A stretch of DNA of 62,716 bases. Source: Saccoglossus kowalevskii. Taxonomy: Eukaryota; Hemichordata; Enteropneusta; Harrimaniidae. Positions within the stretch are counted from its first letter, which is position 1. Each line of letters begins with the position of its first letter. Shown here in pieces: positions 12,301 to 26,267 of this stretch. The translations under genes were made by a program, and so were the position numbers. Where the stretch lies: positions 130,363 through 193,078 of the forward strand of contig NW_003114461.1 in NCBI RefSeq assembly GCF_000003605.2, read 5' to 3'. The notes below the pieces were generated by a model. The model was given only the letters and a program-made list of their open reading frames with translations, was not told where the DNA came from and searched no databases.

Positions 12301-15300
12301 AGGGTATTTTAAAGACACGACATCAATCGATTGTATGAATCCTTCTTTTGGCCCTTCGCACAACTATTTTGTGATTCTAATGCTAATATGTCAATATCTT
12401 GTTATATCAAGTTTTTCTTTTATTTTTTTTAAATGTAGTAAGCGATTTCAAAATCAGGAACGATTTTTTTCTCAATACATGGGCATTATTCTTCGACCCA
12501 ATTAATATTAACTTTTTTTATCATTACTATCACATTTATTCAGATTGATTGTAATGACTCATTAACAAATTGGAACAATTATTTGAATGCAGATCTTTTT
12601 CTAGATCATCATCGGCAATGTTATGAAATATGTTAAATATTTAGAATGGCAGATGTTAGGATGCATTTTCACCATCATAATATATAAATGATAGCCACAA
12701 GATATACATGTGACTCCAGTTAGTCCATGTGTTGCGTGATTTATTACAACACGCATTTCGTTTTCAAATTAGATAAATCTGTAATCCAACAACCAACCAA
12801 CCAAGCACACACCCACAGCGGATTCGAGACGCTTTTTGAATCTTTAATATACTAATCTTGCAGTAGCCCAGTTACGGGTGGTTAGTTTTGCGTGTATTAT
12901 TGAATATAAAGCCCAGACTATTTTATATATAAAGTAATAATCTCGTATTCTTACTTGCGGTGTTCTTCTTTAAATAATACTCATCGTGTGATTCTAATGA
13001 CATCTTATTAATATTCATGACTTTAAATCAACGACCTATCTTGTTGTACATAAAGGATATAAATGGTTGATATAAATAATTGGCTAATACGTGTTTATTT
13101 TATGAACTTCGATATCTCATGTATTCTGTACAAATCGAATGATTTTATTTTGAATTCTAAATTAGTTTTTTTATAGCTTATATATATATTGAAATTCCGA
13201 TCTTTGAGAAGGCAATATGAGACACCGTTACTTCATCTACATTGACTATCGTCAATTATGTATAGCGCATTACTGTGGTTTGGATACCACACCGCTACGA
13301 AGCTAACGAAATATTCAGACATGTTGTTTTCATATAGTGAGTACTTAGTTACGGATGTAAGGAACAGAATAATATATCCAAGAATCTCTCCCTCACAAAT
13401 ACTTCCATAGTGAAGTCAGCAGCTATTGATACCATCTTTGTTCATGTCATCATCAGGTAATTATACGAGGTCAATAACACCAATACTGCCATTACTCATC
13501 CATGTTTCTTCGGAAGGGCTATATAGTAAAAACAAATTTGCTCTGTGATGCTGATGCGACTCCGCTTTCACTCTAAATTAAAGTCAAATCGAGTTATATT
13601 AACGCGTGGATCCAATTTTGTAATTGCAAGGACAGTTTATTGAAACGATTGATGAATCACGTGGCAGATTAATTGCATACTCCTATAGTTCCGCGATAGC
13701 ACGCACTTTGTACAAGAATATCCTAATCAGTCGTTAAGCTTTAGGAGCAATTATAAAAACTACGAGGTGATCACACGATATCACTTTTTTACCCAGCATG
13801 CGGACGGGTATATAAACAAAGAATTTGTTATGTTAATTTCCATGCATGTGTGATTCATTGATTGTATATGTATTTTATTCATCATGTATTGAATTTAAAG
13901 TTTTTGTTTTGTGATAATTATGTGAGAAAATAATGGAAAAATAACAGAAATCAATTCAAGTATTTAGTGAGGTCATTTTTCAAGATTTGTTCTATGTTAT
14001 CACAGTGTGACTGCAGACCAAACGACCCAGACACACACCGCCAAGTCAGTGCGAGAAGGACGCATAAACCCCAAGGTTTACAGTTAAGAAGTGACTCGAT
14101 TCAAAAATATAAAGCACGCTTTACCCTAAATTTGGAAATGATTGAGGTTCTGTTAAAAACTAAACACATGAGGTACGTGAGATTGAGATTATTTTTGGCA
14201 GCATTAGTAATATCATTTGTATGACAATATTATAAAGTAAGTTTGAGTTATTTGCTTTTTTTCTTCGTGTTCCATGAATGTATACACAGGAAATACGCAC
14301 AGTCAAGACAAATGAATAGTAAATGTTAAGATTATCATTAAATATTATTTACAGAATTTTGATTATTATAGTACCTCATTAACGATTTTGCAGTTTTCAT
14401 TATAAATAATATGAGGTTATTACGAGGATACTTCAAAGTATGCACGAAGACAGTACAACAAGAGTATCGACCGACGCGTAGCGGAGGTGTATGGTGTACT
14501 GTCTGAGTAATAACCTTGTTATTAAACATCTTTTTCCTTCCAAGGATACATCATGGAAATGCCGAAATCCGAAATGTTTAGAACAGAATCAGCGAACTTC
14601 TTTGTGTGGAGTCCGGTCAAACCTTGGTGGCAGCCATGTTTGTTTGTTTTATTATTTATCATTATTAGAGGACGCTTACTCGCGTAATCATTCCATATTT
14701 GGAATTCGCATTTCCTAATATGGTAGGATGAAAATACTCCGTAAAATAGCGCAAAATTACGGCACGCTGCAACTCATGGCGTTATGGTGACAGATGTATA
14801 ATAATTATTTTTATGACTAGTCTAATCTAATGGAAACATCGTCTATTTTTTAGAGTAATTTATAATATTCATGAAAAATCCATTAGAAATGTCGAATGTA
14901 ACAGATATCAGCACATAGGAGTGAGATAACTGCAGACAAAACCTTTACACAGTAATATTTCTTGCAGTGTAAAGAACCAATCCCTTTTATAGATTGCACA
15001 CTCAGTTATGTGATTGGGGGTTATGCTGATCGGAAAAGATATAAAGGAATAAATAGAAACTGCAATGATTTGATACATTCATCACCATTAAGAACTTAAA
15101 GTAGATATAATTGGGTCAGAAAACATACATCTAGATAATAACCACCTCAGCAATTTGCTAACTGATACTAGTTTTATATTGATTGCTTTCATATTTCCTG
15201 TATGTGTGGGGGATATCTGGTCTCACATGCATTTTGAGTATATACATCTTAAACATAAAAAAATGTATTACGTGCATTTGTAAAGATTGTATGTCGTTTA

Positions 15301-16830
15301 TTATTATCAAGTAATTTACCTTCTTTGAAATTCCAATATCATGAAATATTTGTTCATAGTGAGAAGTGTTCTGTGTTACCAGACTATTATTCATTTTCTA
15401 TTGTGTAAAATGAAAAAAAATAAATTGAATACACATTTCACAATGTTTACTTTTCATTACATAGAAAATATGAATAATAAACTAATATCATGTATGTAAA
15501 ATATTCAAAATGCATTAGCTAGTGAACCAGCGTGTATATTATACATTCCCAAGACATCAGAACATTCTGTAATCTAATTCGGCAACATTACCCTATGGAT
15601 TTCACAGCATCATTGGAAATATCAGACGACAGGATTGATCTGTAGAATATATCTACTATGAATTACTTGACGAAGATAAACATCATAGACGGGGAAACTC
15701 ATCATGTATAAGAAAGTGAATGTACCGATCAATTGAAATCACTCTGGATGGGAGAGAATTGTGGTGATATTACCTATACATACCACATGCTGAATGATTA
15801 AAGGTGAATTGGATGCACAGGCCATGAATATAGATGACAATTCTCAACACCTTGACTACAAATACAATCATGCCTATTATTATTATTAGTATTATTATGA
15901 ACAACATGGAATAATTGTGTTGCCCCTTTTGGGGATAAGATATATTATTATTGTAGTAAATTAAACACGTGTTAAATTAAAGTACTAATGCACGTTTTGA
16001 AAGTTGGGAATAGGAAAGCATAAGTAATCTTGGTCATAATCCGTGCAACAATTGACCAATACTCTGTAGACAGATAATACAGCAATGTATAGGCTACATA
16101 AAACATATAACCAAGACGACATTGAAATTCGAAGTAACGTGCCAGTTGTAATTTTAAAGTACTTAGCATTATAGTTAGTTTTCCATAGAAGGATTTACAA
16201 TGAACTGTTGATTGTCCATGTTCATTTACTATACCTTAAACGCTAATGGCCGCTAGGGACAAGGGAGCCAAGTCGGATCTACTCCCCTCAAATACTAGTA
16301 GTATCTAATTTTATTCCGTGATTGCGTCTACTGTTTTACTGAACTACGTAAGCATAGCTCTCAGAACAGTTGCTGCGATAATTTTAGATCATAACGAGAT
16401 TAAACATGTCTTGGCAAAAGTGTAGCAATGTCGACATTTCCCCCCATTCACTTTATATTCAGCGTTGCATGTCTAGAAGAGACATAGTTGTCACAAAGTG
16501 AAACAATGAAACAAATGAAACAGTGATGTACACAATTGTATATTGCTAATGATTTAGAAACACTGTTATACAATGTACTAAAATAAATACATTAGAGACT
16601 ATTGGAAATACACGAGAATAATCACTCAATGTGTCACACAGCTCATTTGTAAATAGTACAGTTGCTATAAATATTGCGTGTTTTTGCCATATATTGAGTT
16701 GGTACATTGTAAGCTTATTTTTAGCGTAAAAAATGACACAATTGCCGTAGTTTGTTGAATGGCAATTGTTGTTACACTGTGCTTCATATGTTTTTTTTCA
16801 AATGTGATAGTTTTGCAGTAGAAATAGAGA

Positions 16831-16890
16831 AACGGCGTATACGACGCGTGTAAAATACATTGTTTGTTTACTTGTTTGTTTACGGTCGTT
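16831..16890 (-). mobile_element. Fragment of family A MITE
   Basis: A stretch of about 45 bp (GCGTATACGACGCGTG followed by TAAAATACATTGTTTGTTTAC) matches the central part of the 1245-1377 element in reverse. No termini remain. Confidence 0.55.
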
Positions 16891-19800
16891 AATCATTTGC
16901 GTTCCATCATTCTGTTTTTGCTTATTTTTATTCATGTTCTATATTTAGTTCAACAATTTAGAAAAAAAAACATGGAAATAATCACGGGGTTTTGTTTTGC
17001 GTGAAACTTTAGCGCTTAAAAGATAAACGTCGTAAAGTGATTGTTTTCAAATAAAGTATCTATACATTATGCCAAGTGATTGATTATTAATAAAAACGTT
17101 CAATTCTAACAAACACATACTTAAGGGCATTTATTTAGACAATAAACCTTTTTTGGGGGATTTACAGCAAATCACTGAAAATCAGAGCAAAAACAAAAAA
17201 AACAGTTGGGTTTGAAAACGCCTTTATGGTCTACAATCATTTTCCTTATTTGATATATTTGACGGCTGTATCGCGTTCTATAATTACGTCAGTTCTATTT
17301 TTAGCAATCGTGACAGACACTATTAACTTTTACTCCTCGCTGACCGCGTCATTTCCATATTCAGATAAATGAGATTATGATATGAGGTTCTAAATAGATA
17401 GATGATTCACCTCCAAGCGCATTCGTTATTTTAGGCATGTACGTCTTGTTTATGAAATTAAATCAGAGATTTTCAAGACAATGACGCACAGCAACATTTG
17501 ATGGTAGAACAATATTTGCTCAATCTTTTCAAAACACCTGACATCATTTTTGGCATGCCTTGCGATCTATATATCATTCACCCACATTGATTGTTGTGGG
17601 TATTTATATGTTGTGAATTCACGAATGATATCACGAATTTATGATGTTGGCAAACCGAACAGATAATCTCTGAATGTTTTAACATCATTTGTTCTGTGTG
17701 GAAAGTCACATGATTGACAACGTAGATTGCATAAGACGGGTGCTACCGATAGGACAGGATATATTCACTCTTTTTTTTTTTTTACAAACACCTGATATCA
17801 ATTCGTGGTCGTAACATTGAGCATCGTCCGAATCACACGGTTTCGCTTAAGCCGGCCATTCAATAAATGGTCCTTGGCTGGCGGAGATGAACATTGAGGT
17901 TCTTATATCATACTTCTGTACATACATTTATGTGAAGACTCGTGATCCAAGACTCGTGTAGCACATTATTTACTGTACACATTGTCTTAGGTATGTGTGC
18001 TAATTTACTTTGTCTCGTGTATATTTTTATTGTCATATGTCCACAGTTGAAATCCCTATACGACTATTGAAATTAAATTAATGGATGTGTATTTCTTATT
18101 TTATTATTCAAGTCATGCCAACATGCTCTATAGTGAACAGAATTAATTGGTAATTTAGTTAAGTACTGGTGACAACATTTGTCATTGTACTATTGGGGCG
18201 GATTTGACAGGCATTGTGTCTACTGCGGCACAATGAACCATTCAACAAATATAACATAAGATAGAGGCTAAATACGAGATACCAAATTACTTTGCTGTTG
18301 TCGTTTTATATAGATACTAGTCAATGGAACACAGCAATGACTGAATAACCGCACACACATGCTGGGTTCGTTGCTATCATTAATGAAACAATATTACAAA
18401 TGTATCAGAGGGCATTGATGTAGCATCGTCGATATGGACCACTAGATTCTAATAATTGATTGTAAAACAAAATTGATATATGTTACTAACTCCGGAACAT
18501 TATACATAAATTCTTGCCTGTATGCCCCAAGACCAATTTGTCTTTATCGCACAGATGTGATCATGTTTTTGAACAGAATTTTGACAATGAATGCTTTACC
18601 TACCTATCTGTCTCCATACAAGCTTGTCTACGTTGATTAACTATTTTAGTCGATATCACCAAGATTGATGTACAACCCATTTAGAGTTAAATATTGCACA
18701 ACCGCCTCTGATAACGACACTGCTTGTGGGGTTAAGAACAAATTTATTTTTGTCCCTGACTCTGGAATAGGAGTTAATGCATCATGAGGAAGACACGTGG
18801 AACAGTAGATTATTTCAGCAATGATTTTTTTCTTCAGTTTACAAAAACAGTTTCAAAACTCCAAAACATTTAATTCTACATTAAGTGAACACTAGCGTGC
18901 ATATTGTGAGCGGGTGTTAGTGTTTATATAAACCGTTGGTGACGTTACACGTGGCACATTTTTACGTTCCACGTAACAATTTGTGTCTCGCGTTGTGTGG
19001 AACCAACAGGGAATGTATTTGTGTTGTGCTCGCATGTGTATAGACAGGTGAGTAAACTGAAAAACTCACTATAAGTCCCAACTACCCGACGCAAATGGTT
19101 TGGTCGAGACATTTAACTCTTAAGAATATGCTTAAATGCACGTGGAATGAAAGAAACAAGGACTGGGTTCAATATATGTGTTATTTGTACACCTGAAGAC
19201 TCCCCAAGTTAGTTTTCATGCCAATCTAACTGCATGGTTTGACCATCAAGGAAAGATGACTAATTTAAGAGAACTATGAACTTCGGAAAACACAAATTCA
19301 GGAATTATATGTATCTAGTGGATTTGAGGCAGCTTTTAAAGGATACATGTGATATTGAGTAGAAAAAAAACATGTCAAACACGAGTATACAAAAACACAT
19401 TAAGAAGAAAGCTAGAAGCATTAATATTGTCATTTGACAAAGAGATGGCCGAACAGCCCTGTCACGTAGACCCAAACATGAATATGGCTTATGTGTCAAA
19501 AATGCACTACGTGCCAGCACTAGCACTTGCAATTTGCAGATACAAAAACAAATCAGGCGAGACAACAGTGACATTCAATGTCCGGAACTGTCAAGGCACA
19601 CAAACATTTTGAAAAAAACACCGCGTCTTAAGCCATGCCGCTAGGATACGCCTATGTCTACACATACACAAACTCCACCAGATATCCTAGTTCGGGTTGG
19701 GTACGATGCTATCTATGTGCATATTTTTTATATATTGTATATCTGTTTATGAACTAGTGTGTGTGATGTTCTTTTATACACTCATTTGTACATTGTGACC

Positions 19801-19899
19801 CGTCCATGATGAATGTAGCGAAGTTCTGTTTTGTGATTGGTCACGCGGTAACCAGCTGCAGAACCCACACAAGAGGTTGAAAGTACATGTTGGCACAGT

Positions 19900-19918
19900 C
19901 TGATTAAAATCTGATGTA
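19900..19918 (+). repeat. Isolated family B terminal repeat
   Basis: CTGATTAAAATCTGATGTA matches the 61046 arm at 18 of 19 bases. No partner arm is visible nearby. Confidence 0.4.
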
Positions 19919-20119
19919 TTTTATTTTATATATTTATTTTACTTTTACTATTTTTTTTGTGTGCATTTTTTATGTTTTTTGTTACGTACTTGTGATTCGG
20001 TATATTTTTAACTATCGCCACATACATCTGAACCAATGCCTATTTAACGAGATTTCAACGAGATCTCCTCTGACTGGTTTAGTCAACGAATCACAGACCT
20101 CCTTCTATAGCGCACCTGA

Positions 20120-20127
20120 TGACGTCA
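20120..20127 (+). promoter_or_regulatory. CRE palindrome upstream of the small-gene candidate
   Basis: This is a perfect TGACGTCA, 37 bp before the candidate start codon at 20164. CRE sites near the start of transcription bind CREB/ATF factors and are common in TATA-less animal promoters. It supports a promoter here but does not prove one. Confidence 0.4.
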
Positions 20128-20163
20128 CCGGCCAGAATCAGGTCACAAAAACACTCAAATAAA

Positions 20164-20748
20164 ATGGCGGATTATACCGACTTTCTGGAAAAACACGGCT
20201 TTTCGGTGAGTTTATCATTGTCAAATGCTACGAAAGTCATCTATAATTTTTATGTTATTATTGTGGCTTAAATGGTTCCAGTTTAGGTCGTTATTTTGCG
20301 TAGTTATTCCGGGAGTAACGATTTTTTTTCCACCGGTAAGCCCGAACACCGGTATCTTTTTCAAGTCGCTTGCCCTGGAGGTGTTTTGTTGACGATCGGG
20401 CCAAAATCATCTACGGTATTGAAGTCGTAGCTGTAAATATTCATCAATTTAAATGTATCAACATTTTGTACAATAACTCTTTATTAAATTAATTGAGCGG
20501 ATTTAGGCTAGAATAAAATAGTATTTATTCGCAACCCTTTCGCATGAAATATTTGTTGCTCCAATATTCTGCGTGGACGCCGTGTGCCGATGACCGTTAT
20601 ACATGTACCATTTAAAATCAGTTTATTTTGTTTACTATAGCTGTTCACAGTGTTTTAATCATTATGATTTACCTATTTTTTGTTTCCATTCTAGATTATT
20701 ATAAGTATTCTCAGTGTTTGGTGTGAAGTTGAAGCGATGACTGAATAA
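20164..20748 (+). CDS. Candidate two-exon small gene, 31-residue peptide
   Basis: The model is join(20164-20205, 20695-20748). The start is ATAAAATGG, with A at -3 and G at +4. Fourteen codons (MADYTDFLEKHGFS) run straight into the 5' splice site GTGAGT at 20206. A T-rich tract ending TTCTAG closes a 489-bp intron at 20694. The second exon continues in phase 0 for 17 codons to TAA, giving a hydrophobic IIISILSV stretch and an acidic end. An AATAAA signal follows at 20860-20865, and a perfect CRE lies at 20120-20127. So every part of a compact gene is present, yet I recognise no homologue and no coding statistic can be taken from 31 residues. Exon 1 might instead splice to a more distant exon, in which case the product is a longer protein with this N-terminus. 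Confidence 0.35.
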
Positions 20749-20859
20749 ACGAACCTTGGCTGGCGAAGATGCACCAGGAAGTGTACACATTTGTTGGAAA
20801 TGAAAAAAATATTCAAGATCATGAAAAAAATTGTAAAATGCTGTGGAATCTTATTTGTA

Positions 20860-20865
20860 AATAAA
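20860..20865 (+). terminator. Poly(A) signal AATAAA of the small-gene candidate
   Basis: AATAAA lies 112 nt after the stop codon at 20746-20748, and a T-rich stretch follows. It is consistent with a short 3' UTR. Confidence 0.35.
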
Positions 20866-21545
20866 AAAAATATACTAGTAATTTTTTATTAATTGTTTAT
20901 GCAAGTAAATTTATTGAGCTATACATGAATCGGTGGGCAAAATATAATATACAGGAAGATTGCCTGTAGAGTATTATTGCCACACTGAAAAGTATGAATT
21001 GCAAAAAAAAAATACTAGAGCGAGAACCTGACACTTTCCCGCACCTTATCTACACTTGATATTATCCTCGCTACTGATATTTTTTCGACGTGGTGGTGAT
21101 GTGGAATTTTGAAATAAAACAGTTTAATGACGAGAATCCAAATTCCCAATGATAATTTGTGCGAATTATCGAAGGGCAACAAACAATTACGAGAAAATGA
21201 GAGAAACAAATTATCACCAACACCGATGAGAACATGAACTCTTGCCAAACTGCGAAAAGTGCGTGCTTGTCACACTTTAACAATTTGAGGTGCGAGTGAC
21301 AGTAATAATACTGAAGTCAATCTAAATGTTACTTCAAATCAAGTACGCACTAGTTGCATTCAAATAAATTCTGTATGCCAAAGAAATTAATTTGCAGTTG
21401 TATTTTTGTGTCAATCGTAGCAGCCACCTCTACCATTCCTTCAAAAATAATTCCTACTGACTGGACAAGGCTTCACGATCGACATTCAACCGCACATTTA
21501 GATCATCGGAGCAATGACGATTTCGATGTTACACGTCTGGTCGTG

Positions 21546-21757
21546 TTTTGTACAACTTACAATAAAATATGGTCAAGAACACGTCAGTAAAAGGAACAAT
21601 CAAATAAATTGTTCGTCGCAGTTCATNNNNNNNNNNNNNNNNNNNNNNNNNNNNNNNNNNNNNNNNNNNNNNNNNNTTTTGTACAACTTACAATAAAATA
21701 TGGTCAAGAACACGTCAGTAAAAGGAACAATCAAATAAATTGTTCGTCGCAGTTCAT
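21546..21757. other. Assembly gap of 50 N flanked by an exact 81-bp duplication
   Basis: 21546-21626 and 21677-21757 are identical, and N fills 21627-21676. The two contig ends evidently overlap, so the N block probably represents no missing sequence and one of the two 81-bp copies is redundant. Confidence 0.9.
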
Positions 21758-24700
21758 GGCAGAACATTTTTAGCCTTCAAAGGCAAATAAAAAAATGGCT
21801 CGAGTATCTAACCACCTTTTCCGGGCATTTCCCTGGCCAACCTTCGATTGAGATGATTGTTTTCAAAATGAAACCCATGCGACGCAACACGACCTTTTTT
21901 CTTGTACATTTGAATTGTTTGTTAATTATTTTCTTCAATGAGTACGCCGTCAGCCAATATAAAACACTATCTGTGATTGACCGTAGCTTATACGAGATTT
22001 GAACAGGATTCATATAGGCAGTTCCTTGTTTGGCATTCGCAATTACCAAAACTTTAAAAAAACAATCAACAAATTAATAATGGATCCAAAAAAAATAAAA
22101 TTAGAAAAAAATGAAAAAAAAAGCCAAAACAAGGATCTTATTTCAATCACATTGATGTTGGCAGCTTTTTTTTTATTTTGGGAACTGTTGACACTTTCGC
22201 ATTCAAGTGTACAATATTCGGTCAAATATATCACACCAGTCTGGACATGTAACTTTTTACAGGATATTGATAAACTTATTATGTTGTACTTTTTATTTAT
22301 ATTTGAACACACAATACGTAATAAATGACAAATTTATTATGTACGTTCACTTTTTTTTTATCTTTCTGATCTCGAATAATTGAGACAACGCAAATTGATA
22401 CAAATCTTAACCGATTTGTCTGGAATTGTCGTAAATGCTTCGTTACATATTAGCTAATATAACTTGTCACATATATAATCCGATAACGTTACGTGACTGA
22501 TAGAAATCACTCTTTGTATGAAAAAATTAGTAATTTAATCAAACATCCAGAAATCGATACTTTGAATGATTATTACTGAAAAAAACAACGACAAATAACA
22601 TAATCTAAGTTGCATTATTTTTCCAAATCTACTAAAGAGTTGATTTCGAAGGATAATATACTCTTATATTCTTTCTAGTGAACATCGAACGCGAGGCGAA
22701 GGAATTTTCATACTGACTCGCCGGTTGATACGAATTTTACTCATGCTATGACAGCGCCATCTAGCGATAAATACGTCTACCATACATTAATCCTAGCAAT
22801 GGTGCTCATTCTTTCTGATCAGATTAAATAGTATTGACTGGGAATTGATGAACATTGGAACGCAATAAAACTTAATAATTACGAAGACGTCTAACGATGA
22901 CATGCCACCGGGCAATACACGTGTAAAACGATACCAACAGTAATTTATTGGTTTACATAGGTGATAATCTGCCGTGCACTACTGGTACACACAGTATAAT
23001 CCGACGAGGAGTAGTATGTTGCGCCGTTCTAGAATTACACGGAAATTATCATGAAGAAACGAGAATAGAGCCAACAGCATGGCGATGCGTCTCATCTATT
23101 ATCTATTATGATGTACAACGAATGGTGCTGGCTATCCAAATTTGTTCTTTATATGCATGATAGCAGCAACGCAACATGAGATCAGGCTCTTAAGTAACGG
23201 GTTATTTGATTGGTCGGTTCGCATCTCTTGGGGTCTATCTCATCGCTGTTGTCATTTGGATGTACTCTATTCCAATTAGTTCTACAAGGAAATACACACA
23301 GGACTGCGTAATACATTTCACTGACATTAATGATCTAACAGCATAACACTCGTTGAAACGACCCTGCCACTCGCGCAGACGTTCTCATCCTCGGACAGAA
23401 ATGCACAAATTCAAATTGATGCATCATCAAGTTTTGTTTAACGTTCTGATTGGTTGTTGCTATTAGCAACAGGCTCCTCGTCTCTCGGAAAGCAGTGCTC
23501 GTCTCTCGGAAAACACGTCATCTAGTTATTTAACAGGACTACGGCAAAACGCGAAGAAAGAACAACAGTATGAAGATATGAAGTGACGGTAAATTTGTGT
23601 TTTCCGTTATACCTACGATATGTGCCGTGTACTCTGCTTGTTAACAGCAGTATTGTCATAATTAAGGAGTAGACACAAGCCGTTTTCAGCGTATTCTTTT
23701 CCGGAAACAAGGTATCGAACACAGGAATTACAGAGAATATCGTCTTGTCGACATCTTTTACATGATGAGGATGCATTAGAATACAATACACTGAGAGGAA
23801 GTGGGACTCTTGAGTGTGTACATCGCATCAATTTGCCAATTTTGTAGTTAAAATTACCGAACAATCGCAGTTTCACGGTGGCGAAGTATAAAACAAAGGT
23901 TCGTCAATCAGGAGCAGTTTTAATCGGAGATACAATAATGCTGCTACGCCGTGTCCAGTGGGAGAAGACGTACATGCCGCGATAAGGAAAGTAATTGCTA
24001 TTCACTAAACCTTGGATCGTCATTTCAAGAACACGAAGGTAGGAGAGATGCTTTTTTGTATTATTAATGATTCATCTTATGTCCGTTATACGTATTGGGA
24101 ATGTCAAATTTTGATTTATTTATATTATTAATTAGTGTGTTTTAACACCCAATGTTGAAACGGCACGAAAGACGAAGAGCTGAGCATGAACACGGACGCT
24201 TGTCATTGTTGTTGTTGTTGTTTTTAAAACCATCGCAGTTAGACTTATTTAGGATATTGATATTTGACAGACGACGAAATGTAACATCATCGTTTTAGCG
24301 GTGTTTCATTTATTCATACATGCTTCGCTACGCTCTATATATTGGGAAAAAGGCTTTGCATATTAATGAACGAGAAATGAACACCGCGGGGATCACACGG
24401 ACTTTCATTTATCATATTCCATCAAAGCTCGGAAATAAACAAGGACAATTGATGGGTACAAATGAGTAAGCTGTTCTGTCTAATAAGGCAATTAATATGC
24501 GCGTCATGCAATCATCCCGTGCGACGACGTACTCTCGTACGTAATACGCCACGGCTCAATCAATGCGTAATTTCGTCGCGCTGCATTTGTCGAGTACAAT
24601 CGCCAAAAGCTGGTAAAAAAAACAGTCATTATTGACAAAACAATTGTACGCATTAATTACTGTTTGAATGCGGTGATAATGTGGTGGAATTTTCTCGAAC

Positions 24701-26253
24701 GAATGAAATTAATATATAGAAAAACGATAACAACTCCAGTTGTTTACTAAATATGTAACATACAAAGCACCCACCCAGGCCGGAGACTTATGTAACGAAT
24801 ATACGCGACAATATTGGTAAATGTAGTATTCCATTGCCGCCAGTACTCTATACATGATTATGACGATCATTTATATGTAACTGAAACACGAGTTCCGTGT
24901 CTCGTTGTTGCACCGTGATGATTTGTATTCCGCTGCCTAACGCGATGATCTGAGCATGAAATGGGTCTGAAGATGGCTGTATTATTGGTAGTCGCATGCC
25001 CGATTAATCATGTCGTTGTGAACGAGTGAACCTTCGGCGTAGAACGCGGTATTCACGCAGATTTAGTGAAAACAATTCTATCAAATTCACAACATTACTA
25101 AGCTATTTATTAATTAGTGTAGGTAGTCGCCCCAAACGATAATGAAAAAAGTCAAATTAAGATCTCACATCTTAGACTGATATACATAATATCGAAAAAT
25201 ATGGGATTAGTCACGTGATGTGATGGCAGTGCCGAGCCATAGAATGAGAAATCGTCACAAGTCATATATATAATAATAAAAAGTAAAAGAAATTTACTTC
25301 CCAAGTACAGCCAAGTAAAAAATGAAACAAGACGGAAATATATGAAGTGCGATATTTTAATATCAATGTCATGATAAAATGTGATAATCATTTTTGTCGA
25401 AATAAATAACACCGAAATGCGAAATCACAAATAGCACATACACACAAATAGATCAGTGCTTGGGACGGTACACGTATATATACATTGTGTGGTGAGTTGA
25501 CATAGAACTAGTTGTAGGAAACGTACTCGAAACAATTTAATATAAATAAATGACATACAGTCATAATCGTGATGTCATGATTAGCATTCCTTTGAACAAT
25601 TCACGAGCTAAAAAAACTTTCGACATGACAACATATTCACTCAGTCAACCCCGCCATTGTAGGTCAACAACACTTCGACATGAATTATGTATTTTCGAGT
25701 GTATATTTACTCAATTCATTTCCGTCCAACATGAAATTCATTCCTCCAGTCCCGAAAGATATACTGGCTCTTATTAATAATAAAACAAATACTCTTGTAT
25801 TTTACAACTATATATATATTTTTATTTTTTTTATTAGATCGGAAATTATGAATGTGTGTGAACAAACTACAAGTGTTTCTCATTTTATTGCACGTTTTGT
25901 ACCACATTTGTACCGCTAATTCGAATTACGGGATTCTCTGAACCAGTTTCTGTTTCTGAATATCATGTAAATTTCGAACTCTAATTATCCACAATGTGAC
26001 CTCGGGATACATGATTTTTTTTCAGATTAAAAAAAAAAAATCTTGTCTGTACTTGAGCTACGCATAGTAGTAGCAAATTAGTAGTTTCCTGAGCTTTAAA
26101 CGTGAAGTATAATATATCACATCTGAATTTTCAAGGACACGGAATAAGGAACAGAATGTAGTAAATGAACGGAGCATCATTCGCAATACATCGTCGGGCA
26201 GCTCACAAGGGGCAAACAAGACGATGCAAAATAGGAAGACTAAACTATGAGCC

Positions 26254-26267
26254 GTTGCCATAGCAAC
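26254..26267. promoter_or_regulatory. RFX X-box, about 4 kb upstream of CNGA exon 1
   Basis: GTTGCCATAGCAAC has two good half sites at the normal 2-bp spacing. It is the nearest strong X-box upstream of the CNGA start at 30288, which is about 4 kb away. Confidence 0.4.

Larger units (their letters stand above)
12301..20119. other. Non-coding AT-rich stretch
   Basis: No gene is recognised. A good isolated 5' splice-site match (ACAG/GTGAGT) lies near 19048 with no coding frame leading to it. A MITE fragment is at 16831-16890. Confidence 0.5.

Noticed and set aside
19030-19055. Strong 5' splice-site match ACAG/GTGAGT
   Set aside because: No open coding frame or promoter can be linked to it. 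It may belong to an untranslated exon, but it stands alone.
21999-22328. Plus-strand open frame of 109 codons rich in Lys, Asn and Phe
   Set aside because: Driven by poly-A and poly-T tracts, with an equally long frame on the other strand. Low-complexity artefact.
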